Positions 9,122 to 16,685 of a stretch of DNA of 42,433 nucleotides are shown in pieces (positions within the stretch are counted from its first letter, which is position 1; each line of letters opens with the position of its first letter). The stretch is taken from NCBI GenBank assembly GCA_964646985.1, contig CAZYFI010000008.1:1-42433 (forward strand), given 5' to 3'. The position numbers were made by a program, and so were the translations under genes. The stretch comes from UBA2253 sp964646985. Its GTDB lineage: Bacteria > Bacillota_I > Bacilli_A > ML615J-28 > CAG-698. The notes beneath the pieces were generated by a model. That model searched no databases, was not told the DNA's origin, and saw nothing but the letters and a program-made list of their open reading frames with translations.

Positions 9122-9694
9122 ATGGAAAATAAGCTTCCGATTCTTACAACTGACCGTTTGGTATTACGAGAAATCGAAGATAGTGATTATCTTGATATGT
9201 TTGAGTATGCGAAAATACCATACGTAGGTCCCGCTGCTGGTTGGCAGCCACACTTCTCAACAGCAGAAACCAAAGCAGTTATTAAAATGTTTCAAGGAAA
9301 AAAGAAATATGGTCAATTAGGAGTGTTTGCTATTGTTGTAAAAAGTACGAATAAAATGATTGGAACCATTGAACTTCATACTTATACCATGGCGCATAAA
9401 GCAGAACTTGGATATACCATTAATCCGTTTTTTTGGGGACGAGGGTTTGCTGTAGAAGCTTCTAAAAAGATTATCGCTTGGGGATTTGATACTTTAGGGT
9501 TAAAACGAATAGAATGCACCACTTTTACAAACAACATGCAATCGCGTCGTGTGTGTGAAAAACTTGGATTAACTTATGAAGGATTAAAACGTAAAGGTTA
9601 TCTTCTTTATGATGGATCCATAGGTGATTTGTTTTGTTATTCTATCATCGATGATGAATTCTATGAACGAATCCGCAACAATCAATGGTGGTAA
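9122..9694 (+). CDS. GNAT-family N-acetyltransferase (RimJ/RimL-like)
   Basis: 190 residues. It opens with LTTDRLVLREIEDSDY, the standard start of the RimJ/RimL-type acetyltransferase_3 group. The acetyl-CoA loop is seen as WGRGFAVEA near residue 104, followed by the strand and helix with GLKRIECTTFTNNMQSRRVCEKLG, typical of the fold. The acceptor cannot be predicted; relatives modify ribosomal proteins, small amines or antibiotics. An AAGGAAAA ribosome site is five bases upstream of the ATG, 14 bases after ymdB, and its stop overlaps the next start, so it is operonic with both neighbours. Confidence 0.88.
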   Translation: MENKLPILTTDRLVLREIEDSDYLDMFEYAKIPYVGPAAGWQPHFSTAETKAVIKMFQGKKKYGQLGVFAIVVKSTNKMIGTIELHTYTMAHKAELGYTINPFFWGRGFAVEASKKIIAWGFDTLGLKRIECTTFTNNMQSRRVCEKLGLTYEGLKRKGYLLYDGSIGDLFCYSIIDDEFYERIRNNQWW

Positions 9695-10437
9695 TGATGA
9701 AAAAAGTTTTATTTTTATTCATGTTGTTATTCATTGGTTTTACTGTTTCTGGTTGTACTTTTGTAAACAATTTGTTTGATCCAAAAATTGATACCGATAC
9801 ATTAAACCATATTAGCACCGTTGTGTTAAATTCTAATTTAAAAATAAAAACAACAACCTATACCAAGGTGTTAAACACAGAAATTCCTGGGCCCCTACAA
9901 GGAACAGGAAGTGGTGTCATCATCAAAAGCATAGATGAACGTTATTACTTATTAACAAACTATCATGTGGTTGTCTTATCCGATTCTTATTCTCATCGTT
10001 ATACGGTCGAAGATATCTATAATAATGTATCTAGTGCTGTGTTGTTGGCAAATGATCCTGATTATGATTTAGCAATCCTTAGATTTGAATCAACCGAAGA
10101 GATGGAAGTGATGCCACTAGCTAGTAGTGATCCTAAAGTAGGAGAACTGGTGTTTTCCATAGGCAGCCCTTCAGGGAAACATAACATCATTACAGCTGGT
10201 GAAGTACTAACCTATCAAAACATTGATTATGTTAGTTATGAAGTCATTATTCATGATGCCGTCATTCGTCATGGCAGTAGTGGAAGCATGTTGATCAATG
10301 ATCAATACGAAATTGTTGGATTAAACACTTGGGGTTTTGATGACGAAGAAGAAATCAATGATTATGTCATAGGTGGAGCAACTCCAGTCACTAAGATTAT
10401 TGAATTTTTAGAAGCCAATGGATTTATTGGTGATTAA
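9694..10437 (+). CDS. Trypsin-like serine protease lipoprotein (HtrA-like, no PDZ)
   Basis: About 247 residues. The N-terminus is a lipoprotein signal with lipobox VSGC near residue 20, so it should be anchored outside the membrane. A chymotrypsin-fold domain follows with a complete triad in the expected contexts: His in TNYHVV (about residue 91), Asp in DYDLAIL (about 124), and Ser in GSSGS (about 196). There is no PDZ domain, unlike full HtrA/DegP. An in-frame ATG at 9685 exists, but 9694, which overlaps the previous stop (TAATG), gives a typical signal peptide; 9697 is equally possible. Likely an extracytoplasmic quality-control or processing protease; the substrate is unknown. Confidence 0.85.
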   Translation: MMKKVLFLFMLLFIGFTVSGCTFVNNLFDPKIDTDTLNHISTVVLNSNLKIKTTTYTKVLNTEIPGPLQGTGSGVIIKSIDERYYLLTNYHVVVLSDSYSHRYTVEDIYNNVSSAVLLANDPDYDLAILRFESTEEMEVMPLASSDPKVGELVFSIGSPSGKHNIITAGEVLTYQNIDYVSYEVIIHDAVIRHGSSGSMLINDQYEIVGLNTWGFDDEEEINDYVIGGATPVTKIIEFLEANGFIGD

Positions 10438-10457
10438 AGGGGGCTTCCCCTTTTTTT
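10436..10457 (+). terminator. Terminator after the ymdB operon
   Basis: AAAGGGG (10436-10442), short loop, CCCCTTT (10447-10453), then more T. It overlaps the stop codon of the protease gene. Confidence 0.85.
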
Positions 10458-10471
10458 CATAAGGATATTCG

Positions 10472-10500
10472 TTGCAAAATTTGGGAAAATCAAGTATAAT
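10472..10500 (+). promoter_or_regulatory. miaB promoter
   Basis: TTGCAA (10472-10477), 17-base spacer, TATAAT (10495-10500), 23 bases before the start codon. Confidence 0.8.
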
Positions 10501-10522
10501 AACGAATACTAAGGTGAAGTAA

Positions 10523-11959
10523 ATGAGTAAAGATTATAGTAAATATTTTGGGCCTTCTTTAAAGGATGCCCGAAAAAGATTAAATAAAGAAGTTTTAAAA
10601 ATTGATTTTGAAATGACGGAATCACTGGTTGGACTAGGCAAAAACAAAAAATATTTATTGAAAACATATGGTTGCCAAGGAAATCTTGCTGACAGCGAAA
10701 AAATCGCTGGGATTTTAGAATTATTAGAATTTCAACCTACAAAAATAGAAACAGAAGCTGATGTCATTTTGATTAATACTTGTGCAATCAGGGAAAATGC
10801 CGAAAATCGTGTTTTTGGTGAAATAGGACGATTGAAAAGTTTAAAACGCCATCATCCCGATTTATTGCTTGTTTTGTGTGGGTGCATGCCACAAGAAGAA
10901 CGTGTTGTTCAAATTGTTATGGAAAAACATCCTCAAGTAGATATCATTTTTGGAACACATAACATTCATAAGTTAGGAGAATATTTGTATGATGCCTACT
11001 TTTCTAAAGAAAAAGTAGTTGAAGTTTTCTCTAAAGAAGGAGACATTGTAGAAAAAGTTCCTACAAGACGAGCTCATGACAAAAAGGCTTGGGTGAATAT
11101 TATGTATGGTTGTGATGAGTTTTGTACTTATTGCATCGTTCCATATACAAGAGGAAAAGAACGTTCTCGCTTACCAGAAGATATTTTTTTTGAGGTTGAA
11201 GAATTAATTCAAGAGGGTTATCAAGAAATCACATTATTAGGGCAAAACGTCAATGCCTATGGCAATGATTTTTTAGAACAAAAATATCGTTTCTCTGATT
11301 TGCTTAATGATTTACATAAAATGGCGATTCCTCGCGTTCGTTTTACCACTTCACATCCTCGAGATTTAGATGATGAAACGATAGCTATGATGTCAAAGCG
11401 AGGAAACATTATGCCTCATTTGCATTTGCCAGTTCAATCAGGAAGCAATTCTATTTTAAAAAAGATGAATCGAAAATACACTAAAGAAGACTATTTAGAA
11501 AAGATTGCGAAACTGCGTTTTTTGGTTCCTGACATTTCAATCACTACGGATATCATTGTTGGCTTTCCTGGAGAAACTGAGGAAGACTTCGAAGAAACGT
11601 TAGATTTAGTAAGAAAAGCTAATTTTGAAGGTGCTTATACTTTTATCTTTTCGCCAAGAAATGGAACTCCTGCAAGTAAATACGAAGACACTTTAGATCC
11701 TAAAATCAAAAAACAGCGTTTGCTTTTGTTGAATGAGTTAATTAACGAAGGATTTTTAAGAGGAAACAAACGATTTGAAGGTCAAATCGTACAAGTTTTG
11801 GTTGAAGGCTTCAGTGAAAAGAATGATAAATTACTAAGTGGATATACAGAGCATAATAAACTTGTCAATTTTGAAGGATCATCTGATTTGATTGGGAAGA
11901 TTATTTTAGTGAAAATAGAAAAAGCTTTTAGTTGGCATTTGCGAGGAAAATTAGTATAA
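10523..11959 (+). CDS. miaB: tRNA-2-methylthio-N6-dimethylallyladenosine synthase
   Basis: 478 residues. MiaB is a radical-SAM methylthiotransferase that adds the 2-methylthio group to i6A37 of tRNAs reading UNN codons. The N-terminal UPF0004 domain holds three cysteines (TYGCQGN, NTCAIRE, CGCMPQE) for the auxiliary 4Fe-4S cluster. The radical SAM CxxxCxxC is GCDEFCTYC near residue 196, and a TRAM-like domain closes the protein. The ~60-residue extension before the first domain is usual for Firmicutes MiaB. The AAGGTGAA ribosome site supports the start. Confidence 0.95.
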   Translation: MSKDYSKYFGPSLKDARKRLNKEVLKIDFEMTESLVGLGKNKKYLLKTYGCQGNLADSEKIAGILELLEFQPTKIETEADVILINTCAIRENAENRVFGEIGRLKSLKRHHPDLLLVLCGCMPQEERVVQIVMEKHPQVDIIFGTHNIHKLGEYLYDAYFSKEKVVEVFSKEGDIVEKVPTRRAHDKKAWVNIMYGCDEFCTYCIVPYTRGKERSRLPEDIFFEVEELIQEGYQEITLLGQNVNAYGNDFLEQKYRFSDLLNDLHKMAIPRVRFTTSHPRDLDDETIAMMSKRGNIMPHLHLPVQSGSNSILKKMNRKYTKEDYLEKIAKLRFLVPDISITTDIIVGFPGETEEDFEETLDLVRKANFEGAYTFIFSPRNGTPASKYEDTLDPKIKKQRLLLLNELINEGFLRGNKRFEGQIVQVLVEGFSEKNDKLLSGYTEHNKLVNFEGSSDLIGKIILVKIEKAFSWHLRGKLV

Positions 11960-11990
11960 AAAAAGAGCATGGAAACACGCTCTTTTTTAT
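11959..11990. terminator. Bidirectional terminator between miaB and the DUF362 gene
   Basis: AAAAAAGAGC (11959-11968) and GCTCTTTTTT (11979-11988) form a 10-bp stem with T tracts on both strands between convergent genes. Confidence 0.85.
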
Positions 11991-11995
11991 GAATG

Positions 11996-13156
11996 CTACA
12001 TTCGATCTTTTAAAAATACACGTCCTATGAATGGGCGTTTTGTTTTTTTAATGGCATTTTGTGGACAAACTTCAGCACAACACCAACAACGAATGCACAG
12101 GTTCTTTTTCAATTCAGGGATTTTTCCTGGTTTAATGGTCATGGCTTTTGGTGGACATATGCGAGCACATTCTCCACACTTGATGCAAAGAGAATGATCG
12201 ATTCGCGGATGTTCTAACACAAAATTTCGTAAGGGCTTTATTTTTAATAGTTTTAATCCTAATTGGCTGACTGCGTTTTCTGGAGGATTAAAGTGGAGAT
12301 TTTGAAACGTTGCTAACGGTTCTCCAACAATGGAAATCTTTTTAAGATTGCCTTCTCCATAACCTCGTTCGTGGGCAATTTTGTTTACAAAGGCTTTTTC
12401 TGCATCTAAGTGCATTACTTCTATTGCTACACGGTCTAAACTCACCGCATCAGTAGAAGCTAAAATAACTTCTGAAAGTTTCGGATGACCAGCCGAAGAG
12501 GGACCATCTCCTTCTAAACCAACAATTCCATCACAAATATGGAGAATGGTTTTTTGCTTGAATTCATTTAGGATTGCGCCATATAAATCGTTTAGTGCAT
12601 CTCCAAACTGCAAAGGATTGCTTGCTTTTACGTGCCAACCACCTTTGCTTAACCCATAAATAAACCCAAAAAGGTTTTTTTGCGCGATGGTGACATAAGT
12701 TAAACTATGCGTTTTTAGTTTTGGTAGGTTGATTAAGACATCAACATCTAACATCTCTTGCGACACTTCGAAATACTGATATATCTTTGCATTGTTATTT
12801 TGAATGGTCACAAGATTTTTCCCATTAAAAATGGGAATTTCTTCTTGCATAACAACATCATAAACACCATTTTTTTTCATAACATGATGAATTTCTTTTG
12901 TGGCAGGGTTGTCACCGATGATGATATGATGAGTCCTTGTTTTTACGAGCTGAATGACAGCTTGAACAAAAACAGGGTGAGTTGTAATTCCCATGCTAGG
13001 TAAAAAAGGGCCCAAGCCGTTGATTTTGATAAACACTTTGGAATCACGTGGTATGAAACGGTCTATTCCTCCTAACAAATCAAGCGACTCATTTATTTTT
13101 TGTTTTACGGATTCTAGTTCATATTGATGGCATTTCGCAATGGCAACTTTAGTCAT
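11996..13156 (-). CDS. DUF362 protein with C-terminal 2x[4Fe-4S] ferredoxin domain
   Basis: 386 residues. The first ~300 residues match the DUF362 family (KVAIAKCHQY start, then KINGLGP, GDNPA, and LINLPKLKTHS motifs). A bacterial ferredoxin domain follows with two cysteine clusters, CIKCGECARICP and CIRCWCCAEVCP, for two 4Fe-4S clusters. DUF362 proteins are presumed Fe-S redox proteins, but the reaction is not known. It follows the DtxR-family gene by one base, with AGGT as ribosome site, so the two are translated from one mRNA. That suggests metal-responsive expression (inference). Confidence 0.87.
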   Translation of the reverse strand: MTKVAIAKCHQYELESVKQKINESLDLLGGIDRFIPRDSKVFIKINGLGPFLPSMGITTHPVFVQAVIQLVKTRTHHIIIGDNPATKEIHHVMKKNGVYDVVMQEEIPIFNGKNLVTIQNNNAKIYQYFEVSQEMLDVDVLINLPKLKTHSLTYVTIAQKNLFGFIYGLSKGGWHVKASNPLQFGDALNDLYGAILNEFKQKTILHICDGIVGLEGDGPSSAGHPKLSEVILASTDAVSLDRVAIEVMHLDAEKAFVNKIAHERGYGEGNLKKISIVGEPLATFQNLHFNPPENAVSQLGLKLLKIKPLRNFVLEHPRIDHSLCIKCGECARICPPKAMTIKPGKIPELKKNLCIRCWCCAEVCPQNAIKKTKRPFIGRVFLKDRM

Positions 13157-13157
13157 A

Positions 13158-13517
13158 TTATTTTACCTGTTTTTTGATTGCTTGAAAGGTTTCCTCACTA
13201 ATAACGTGTTCAATTTTACAAGCATCTCTTTCTGCAATATCTACATCTACTCCAAGGTGATCCAAAAATTTTGTGATTGTTAAATGGCGATCATATATTT
13301 TGGTAGCCTTTTTTTGTCCAGAATTTGTTAATTCAATGGCGCCACTTTTGTTAATTTTAATGAAACCAGCTTTTTGTAAGATACCAAGAGCTCTACTGAC
13401 GCTTGGTTTGGAAAATGACATGTAATTGGCAACATCAATGGCATGTACTTCTGGTTGAAGAGATTTTAAGATTAAAATTGTTTCTAAGTAGTTTTCGCCT
13501 GATTCTTGGATACGCAT
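13158..13517 (-). CDS. DtxR-family metal-dependent transcriptional regulator
   Basis: 119 residues: an N-terminal winged helix (ENYLETILIL, then SFSKPSVSRALGILQKAGF recognition helix) and a short dimerisation/metal domain with RHLTITKFLDHLGV and DACKIEHVIS. The Cys-x2-Glu-His near residue 100 matches the DtxR primary metal site (Cys102, Glu105, His106) rather than MntR, which has Glu at the Cys position. There is no SH3-like third domain, normal for short Firmicutes members. The residue at the DtxR Met10/MntR Asp8 position appears to be Asn9. The likely co-repressor is Fe2+, which is inference. It heads an operon with the DUF362 gene. Confidence 0.86.
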   Translation of the reverse strand: MRIQESGENYLETILILKSLQPEVHAIDVANYMSFSKPSVSRALGILQKAGFIKINKSGAIELTNSGQKKATKIYDRHLTITKFLDHLGVDVDIAERDACKIEHVISEETFQAIKKQVK

Positions 13518-13540
13518 GTAAAATACCTCATATTAAAAAT

Positions 13541-13569
13541 ATTATACAATAAATTGCATGGATTGTATA
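13541..13569. promoter_or_regulatory. Inverted repeat over the dtxR-like gene promoter
   Basis: TATACAAT (13543-13550), 11 bases, ATTGTATA (13562-13569): a perfect 8-bp inverted repeat. It overlaps the minus-strand -10 TATAAT (13546-13541) of the regulator gene, so it could be an autoregulatory operator. The AT-rich sequence makes chance a real alternative. Confidence 0.4.
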
Positions 13570-13598
13570 GAAATAAGATAAAAAACGTTTACCTAACA

Positions 13599-13627
13599 TT
13601 GATTTATTAAAATGATTATAGTAGAAT
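13599..13627 (+). promoter_or_regulatory. Promoter of the NatAB-like ABC operon
   Basis: TTGATT (13599-13604), 17-base spacer, TAGAAT (13622-13627), 18 bases before the start codon. Confidence 0.6.
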
Positions 13628-13644
13628 GACAAAGAGGTGTTAAG

Positions 13645-14421
13645 ATGCAAGAAACGATTATTGTAAAGAACTTAACCAAAACATTTCGCTTATCGAAAAA
13701 GCAAATGAAGATCAACCAAACAAACGAACAACTAAAAGTAGCGGTATCTGATTTATCTTTCTCTACTTTTGAAGGGGAAATTTTTGGTTTACTAGGGCCC
13801 AATGGTGCGGGAAAAACAACGACATTGCGTTGTATTGCCACTTTGATCAAACCCGATGAAGGTGAAATAACTGTATCAGGGATTGATATCAAAGAAGACG
13901 TAAAAATCAAACGCGAAATTGCCTTTCTAACAAATGAACTAAAACTAGAAGAACAATTTACTCCGAATTACTTGTTTGATTATTTTTCTAAACTATATAA
14001 TGTAGAAGAACAAACGATGCGTTTGCGAAAACAATCTTTGTTTGAACGCTTTGGCATTTCCAAGTTTTCCGAAGTGAAAATTGGAGAACTGTCTTCTGGG
14101 ATGAAACAAAAAGTATCGATTGTAATTTCTCTTGTTCACGATCCCAAAATTATTATTTTTGATGAACCGACAAATGGACTTGATGTCATAACAGCAAAAA
14201 CCGTCACGGATTATTTGCTTGAACTAAGAAAAGAGGGTAAGACAATTATTATAAGTACGCATATCATGAACCTTGTACAAAAATTGTGTGATCGTGTCGG
14301 AATTATCATTGATGGGAAAATGCGTTTGTGTGACCGTGTTGATCATTTGTTAAACGAAAATCCAGGCAAAGATATTGAAGAAATTTTCTTTGATATTTAT
14401 AGTGAGGTCAATCATGAATGA
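13645..14421 (+). CDS. ABC transporter ATP-binding protein (NatA-like)
   Basis: 258 residues. The nucleotide-binding domain is complete: Walker A GPNGAGKTT at about residue 52, signature LSSGMKQKVS near 151, Walker B IIIFDEPTNGLD near 169, and switch His in STHIM. The NatA-like features are the insertion before Walker A and the TLRCIATLIKPDEG segment. In Bacillus NatA works with NatB in Na+ export; the substrate here is not proven. The GAGGT ribosome site lies before the ATG. It overlaps the permease gene by eight bases, so the two are translationally coupled. Confidence 0.9.
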   Translation: MQETIIVKNLTKTFRLSKKQMKINQTNEQLKVAVSDLSFSTFEGEIFGLLGPNGAGKTTTLRCIATLIKPDEGEITVSGIDIKEDVKIKREIAFLTNELKLEEQFTPNYLFDYFSKLYNVEEQTMRLRKQSLFERFGISKFSEVKIGELSSGMKQKVSIVISLVHDPKIIIFDEPTNGLDVITAKTVTDYLLELRKEGKTIIISTHIMNLVQKLCDRVGIIIDGKMRLCDRVDHLLNENPGKDIEEIFFDIYSEVNHE

Positions 14422-15589
14422 TGTGTTTAAAATATTTAAAAAAGAAATGGATAAAATATTCCGTTTTCCACGGATGATTTTTACATCGCTTTTGCTCCCT
14501 GGGTTTATGATTTTTATCATATATGCTTTCATAGGACAAGGATTGCAAGCAGAAATGGATCGAACTGAAGAATACATTGGAAGTGTTGTAATAATAAATG
14601 CACCGGATTCTTTGGACTTTGCCCTTACCAATGCGAGTAGTTTTCAACTTGCTTTTGAAGAAAAAACGAGTTTAGAAACTGATTCCTTCATTGACCAAGT
14701 GAAAAATGGAACGATTGATTTATTGGTCATTTACCCAGTAGGCTTTGATCAAGATGTGAATCAGAGTCTTGATCCAGAAATTGCCCTTTATTATGATACC
14801 TCAAAAACAAATTCGAACGTTACATATGCAAAAATGCAAGCCATCATAAATTTACAACGCAATAATTTTTTTGAAGAACTAAGTCTTGATCCAGAAATTT
14901 TTGCTGTTGTGGATCATGTTGTGGTAGAAGAAAGTAAAATGGCAGCACAAATTCTGTCGATGATTTTACCCATGTTAATTATTTCTTTTATTTTTGCCGG
15001 AGCATTATCGATTGGTTCTGATGCAATTGCTGGTGAAAAAGAAAGAGGAACGTTGGCTACTTTGCTGATGGCTCCTATTTCAAGAACAAAAGTCATATTA
15101 GGAAAAATTTTATCGACGGCTGTTTTGACTGTATTTTCTGCTGTTTCTTCTTTTGTCGGTATCATTGCTTCACTCCCGTTTGCGAAAACAATGTTTTCAT
15201 TAGAAGGAAGTTTGAGTTATTCGGTTTGGGAATATTTGGGAATCTTAGCAATTTTAATTGTTCTTTCGGTCTTGGCATCGAGTATATTACTCATTTCTTC
15301 CACCATTGCCAGAACGGTGAAAGAAGCAACTATGTTTGCAATGCCAATTTATTTGGCATCCATTATGCTTCCTGTCTTAACCATGTTTAGTGAGTCCATT
15401 ACCAATGCTTTTTGGCATTATATGATTCCAATCTATAATTGCACAATTGGGTTAAAAGCGTTGTTATCCATGGAAATCTCATTGCTTAATTTTTCTCTTA
15501 TTATCGGATCTTCGTTGGTGTTTATCGGTTTGACAGTTTATTTATTAATTCGACTATTTAAAAGTGAAAAGGTTTTATTTTCAAAGTAA
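14414..15589 (+). CDS. ABC-2 type permease (NatB-like)
   Basis: 391 residues: one N-terminal helix (IFTSLLLPGFMIFIIYAF), a large outer-face domain of about 130 residues, then roughly five hydrophobic helices (from MILPMLIISFIFAGALSIG onward), the layout of ABC2_membrane_3/NatB permeases. The cytosolic motif AGEKERGTLATLLMAPISR near residue 215 is diagnostic of this family. An in-frame ATG at 14375 lies within the upstream gene, but GAGG (14403-14406) serves the ATG at 14414. It pairs with the ATPase just upstream as an exporter. Confidence 0.9.
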   Translation: MNDVFKIFKKEMDKIFRFPRMIFTSLLLPGFMIFIIYAFIGQGLQAEMDRTEEYIGSVVIINAPDSLDFALTNASSFQLAFEEKTSLETDSFIDQVKNGTIDLLVIYPVGFDQDVNQSLDPEIALYYDTSKTNSNVTYAKMQAIINLQRNNFFEELSLDPEIFAVVDHVVVEESKMAAQILSMILPMLIISFIFAGALSIGSDAIAGEKERGTLATLLMAPISRTKVILGKILSTAVLTVFSAVSSFVGIIASLPFAKTMFSLEGSLSYSVWEYLGILAILIVLSVLASSILLISSTIARTVKEATMFAMPIYLASIMLPVLTMFSESITNAFWHYMIPIYNCTIGLKALLSMEISLLNFSLIIGSSLVFIGLTVYLLIRLFKSEKVLFSK

Positions 15590-15593
15590 CCAT

Positions 15594-15622
15594 TTGACTT
15601 TTATAATGACATTTGATATAAT
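15594..15622 (+). promoter_or_regulatory. Promoter of the FMN riboswitch-ribU unit
   Basis: TTGACT (15594-15599), 17-base spacer, TATAAT (15617-15622), ending about 12 bases before the riboswitch. Confidence 0.85.
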
Positions 15623-15633
15623 GAATCAAGTGA

Positions 15634-15746
15634 AAATCTTCAGGGCAGGGTGAAATTCCCGACCGGCGGTAAAGTCCGCGAGCTTTTATAAAGCATGAAT
15701 TGGTGAAACTCCAATACCGATAGTATAGTCTAGATGGAAGAAGAAA
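15634..15746 (+). ncRNA. FMN riboswitch (RFN element)
   Basis: Contains the near-invariant RFN blocks in order: CTTCAGGGCAGGGTGAAATT, CCCGACCGGCGGT, AGTCCGCGAGC, then GGTGAAACTCC, ACCGATAGT and the closing GATGGAAGAAGAA. The closing stem pairs TCTTC (15637-15641) with GAAGA (15737-15741). It senses FMN and controls the riboflavin transporter gene downstream. A terminator follows, so regulation by premature termination is expected when FMN is high. Confidence 0.97.
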
Positions 15747-15767
15747 CCATTTTTTGGTTATTTTTTT

Positions 15768-15800
15768 GCTCATGGAGTTTTTTTCATGAGCATTTTTTTA
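15768..15800 (+). terminator. Riboswitch expression-platform terminator
   Basis: GCTCATG (15768-15774) and CATGAGC (15785-15791) form a stem followed by seven T. It lies between the RFN aptamer and the ribU ribosome site (AGAGGG), so it is a candidate FMN-controlled terminator. Confidence 0.82.
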
Positions 15801-15816
15801 TGAAAAGAGGGTTTGT

Positions 15817-16572
15817 ATGCTTGTTCTTAGTTTTTGGAGTGAAAATTTAAAAGAAATATTAATTTCATCGATTTTCTTTGTGATTATTGTTGGGTTGCTT
15901 GTTGCATTATCGATTATTCAAAANNNNNNNNNNNNNNNNNNNNNNNNNNNNNNNNNNNNNNNNNNNNNNNNNNNNNNNNNNNNNNNNNNNNNNNNNNNNN
16001 NNNNNNNNNNNNNNNNNNNNNNNGAAAAACAAACAACAAAGATTGCCGTTTTGAGTTTGCTTGTGGCCATGTCTAGTGTTCTTATGATGATGAGTATCCC
16101 CATTTTCCCCCAAGCCTCCTTTTTAAAATTAGAGCTTAGTGGATTGGTTATTTTTATGGTTCTCTTATGGTATGATTTTAAAACAGCGATTATTGTATCG
16201 CTGTTAACAAACTTTATTCATGTATTTATGCCAAGTTCTACACCACCACTGATTCCTTTCTTAGATGAAGGCATCAATTTTATTGCAACTATGGCGTTTA
16301 TTTTGCCGTCTGTCATCGTGTTTCAAACAAAGAAACCAACATTAGTTTCTGTTATCATTACAACAGTCATTGGCGTTTTATTTACTTTGGTGTTCATGGT
16401 TCTTTACAATCACTTCATCAACTTACCAATTGTGTATGGACAAGATTGGTGGACATTTAGGCAAGTATTCACCATATTTGGATTATTCAATTTAATCAAG
16501 TGGGGTTCTGTTGCAATTGTAATCAATGTGTTGTGGAAGCGTCTTTACAACTTAAAATCTGTAGGAAATTAA
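15817..16572 (+). CDS. ribU: Riboflavin ECF transporter S component, interrupted by assembly gap
   Basis: Substrate-binding membrane subunit of an energy-coupling-factor riboflavin transporter. The part after the gap starts EKQTTKIAVLSLLVAMSSVLMMM, the usual RibU opening helix, followed by KLELSGLVIFM, SSTPPLIPFLDEGINF and about five more helices to the C-terminus. The FMN riboswitch upstream agrees. Exactly 100 N (15924-16023) lie within it, so the true length between the halves is unknown and the frame across the gap is not evidence of continuity. The 35 residues before the gap form one hydrophobic helix preceded by a good ribosome site; they could be an N-terminal extension of ribU or a separate small membrane protein. 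The shared AT-module genes are not in this window. Confidence 0.85.
   Translation: MLVLSFWSENLKEILISSIFFVIIVGLLVALSIIQXXXXXXXXXXXXXXXXXXXXXXXXXXXXXXXXXXEKQTTKIAVLSLLVAMSSVLMMMSIPIFPQASFLKLELSGLVIFMVLLWYDFKTAIIVSLLTNFIHVFMPSSTPPLIPFLDEGINFIATMAFILPSVIVFQTKKPTLVSVIITTVIGVLFTLVFMVLYNHFINLPIVYGQDWWTFRQVFTIFGLFNLIKWGSVAIVINVLWKRLYNLKSVGN
15924..16023. other. Assembly gap of 100 N
   Basis: A run of exactly 100 undetermined bases, the conventional placeholder for a scaffold join of unknown size. The true sequence here may be longer or shorter. Confidence 0.95.
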
Positions 16573-16596
16573 AGAAAAACAATAGATATCTTAAAC

Positions 16597-16685
16597 AAAA
16601 AAAGAGGACAATGAAAAAAAGCATTAACAAACACTTTCTTCTATTTGGTGTTTACCAATGCTTTATGTTTCAGACCTCTTTTTTA
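16597..16685. terminator. Long nested hairpin, probable bidirectional terminator
   Basis: Outer stem AAAAAAGAGG (to 16607) with CCTCTTTTTT (16675-16684), enclosing a second stem AAAGCATT with AATGCTTT and a third of AAACAC with GTGTTT. T tracts follow on both strands, and it lies between the convergent ribU and psuG genes. It is much longer than a usual terminator. Confidence 0.6.

Noticed and set aside
15907..16113. Minus-strand frames running through the 100 N
   Set aside because: Their length comes from the undetermined bases, not from sequence.
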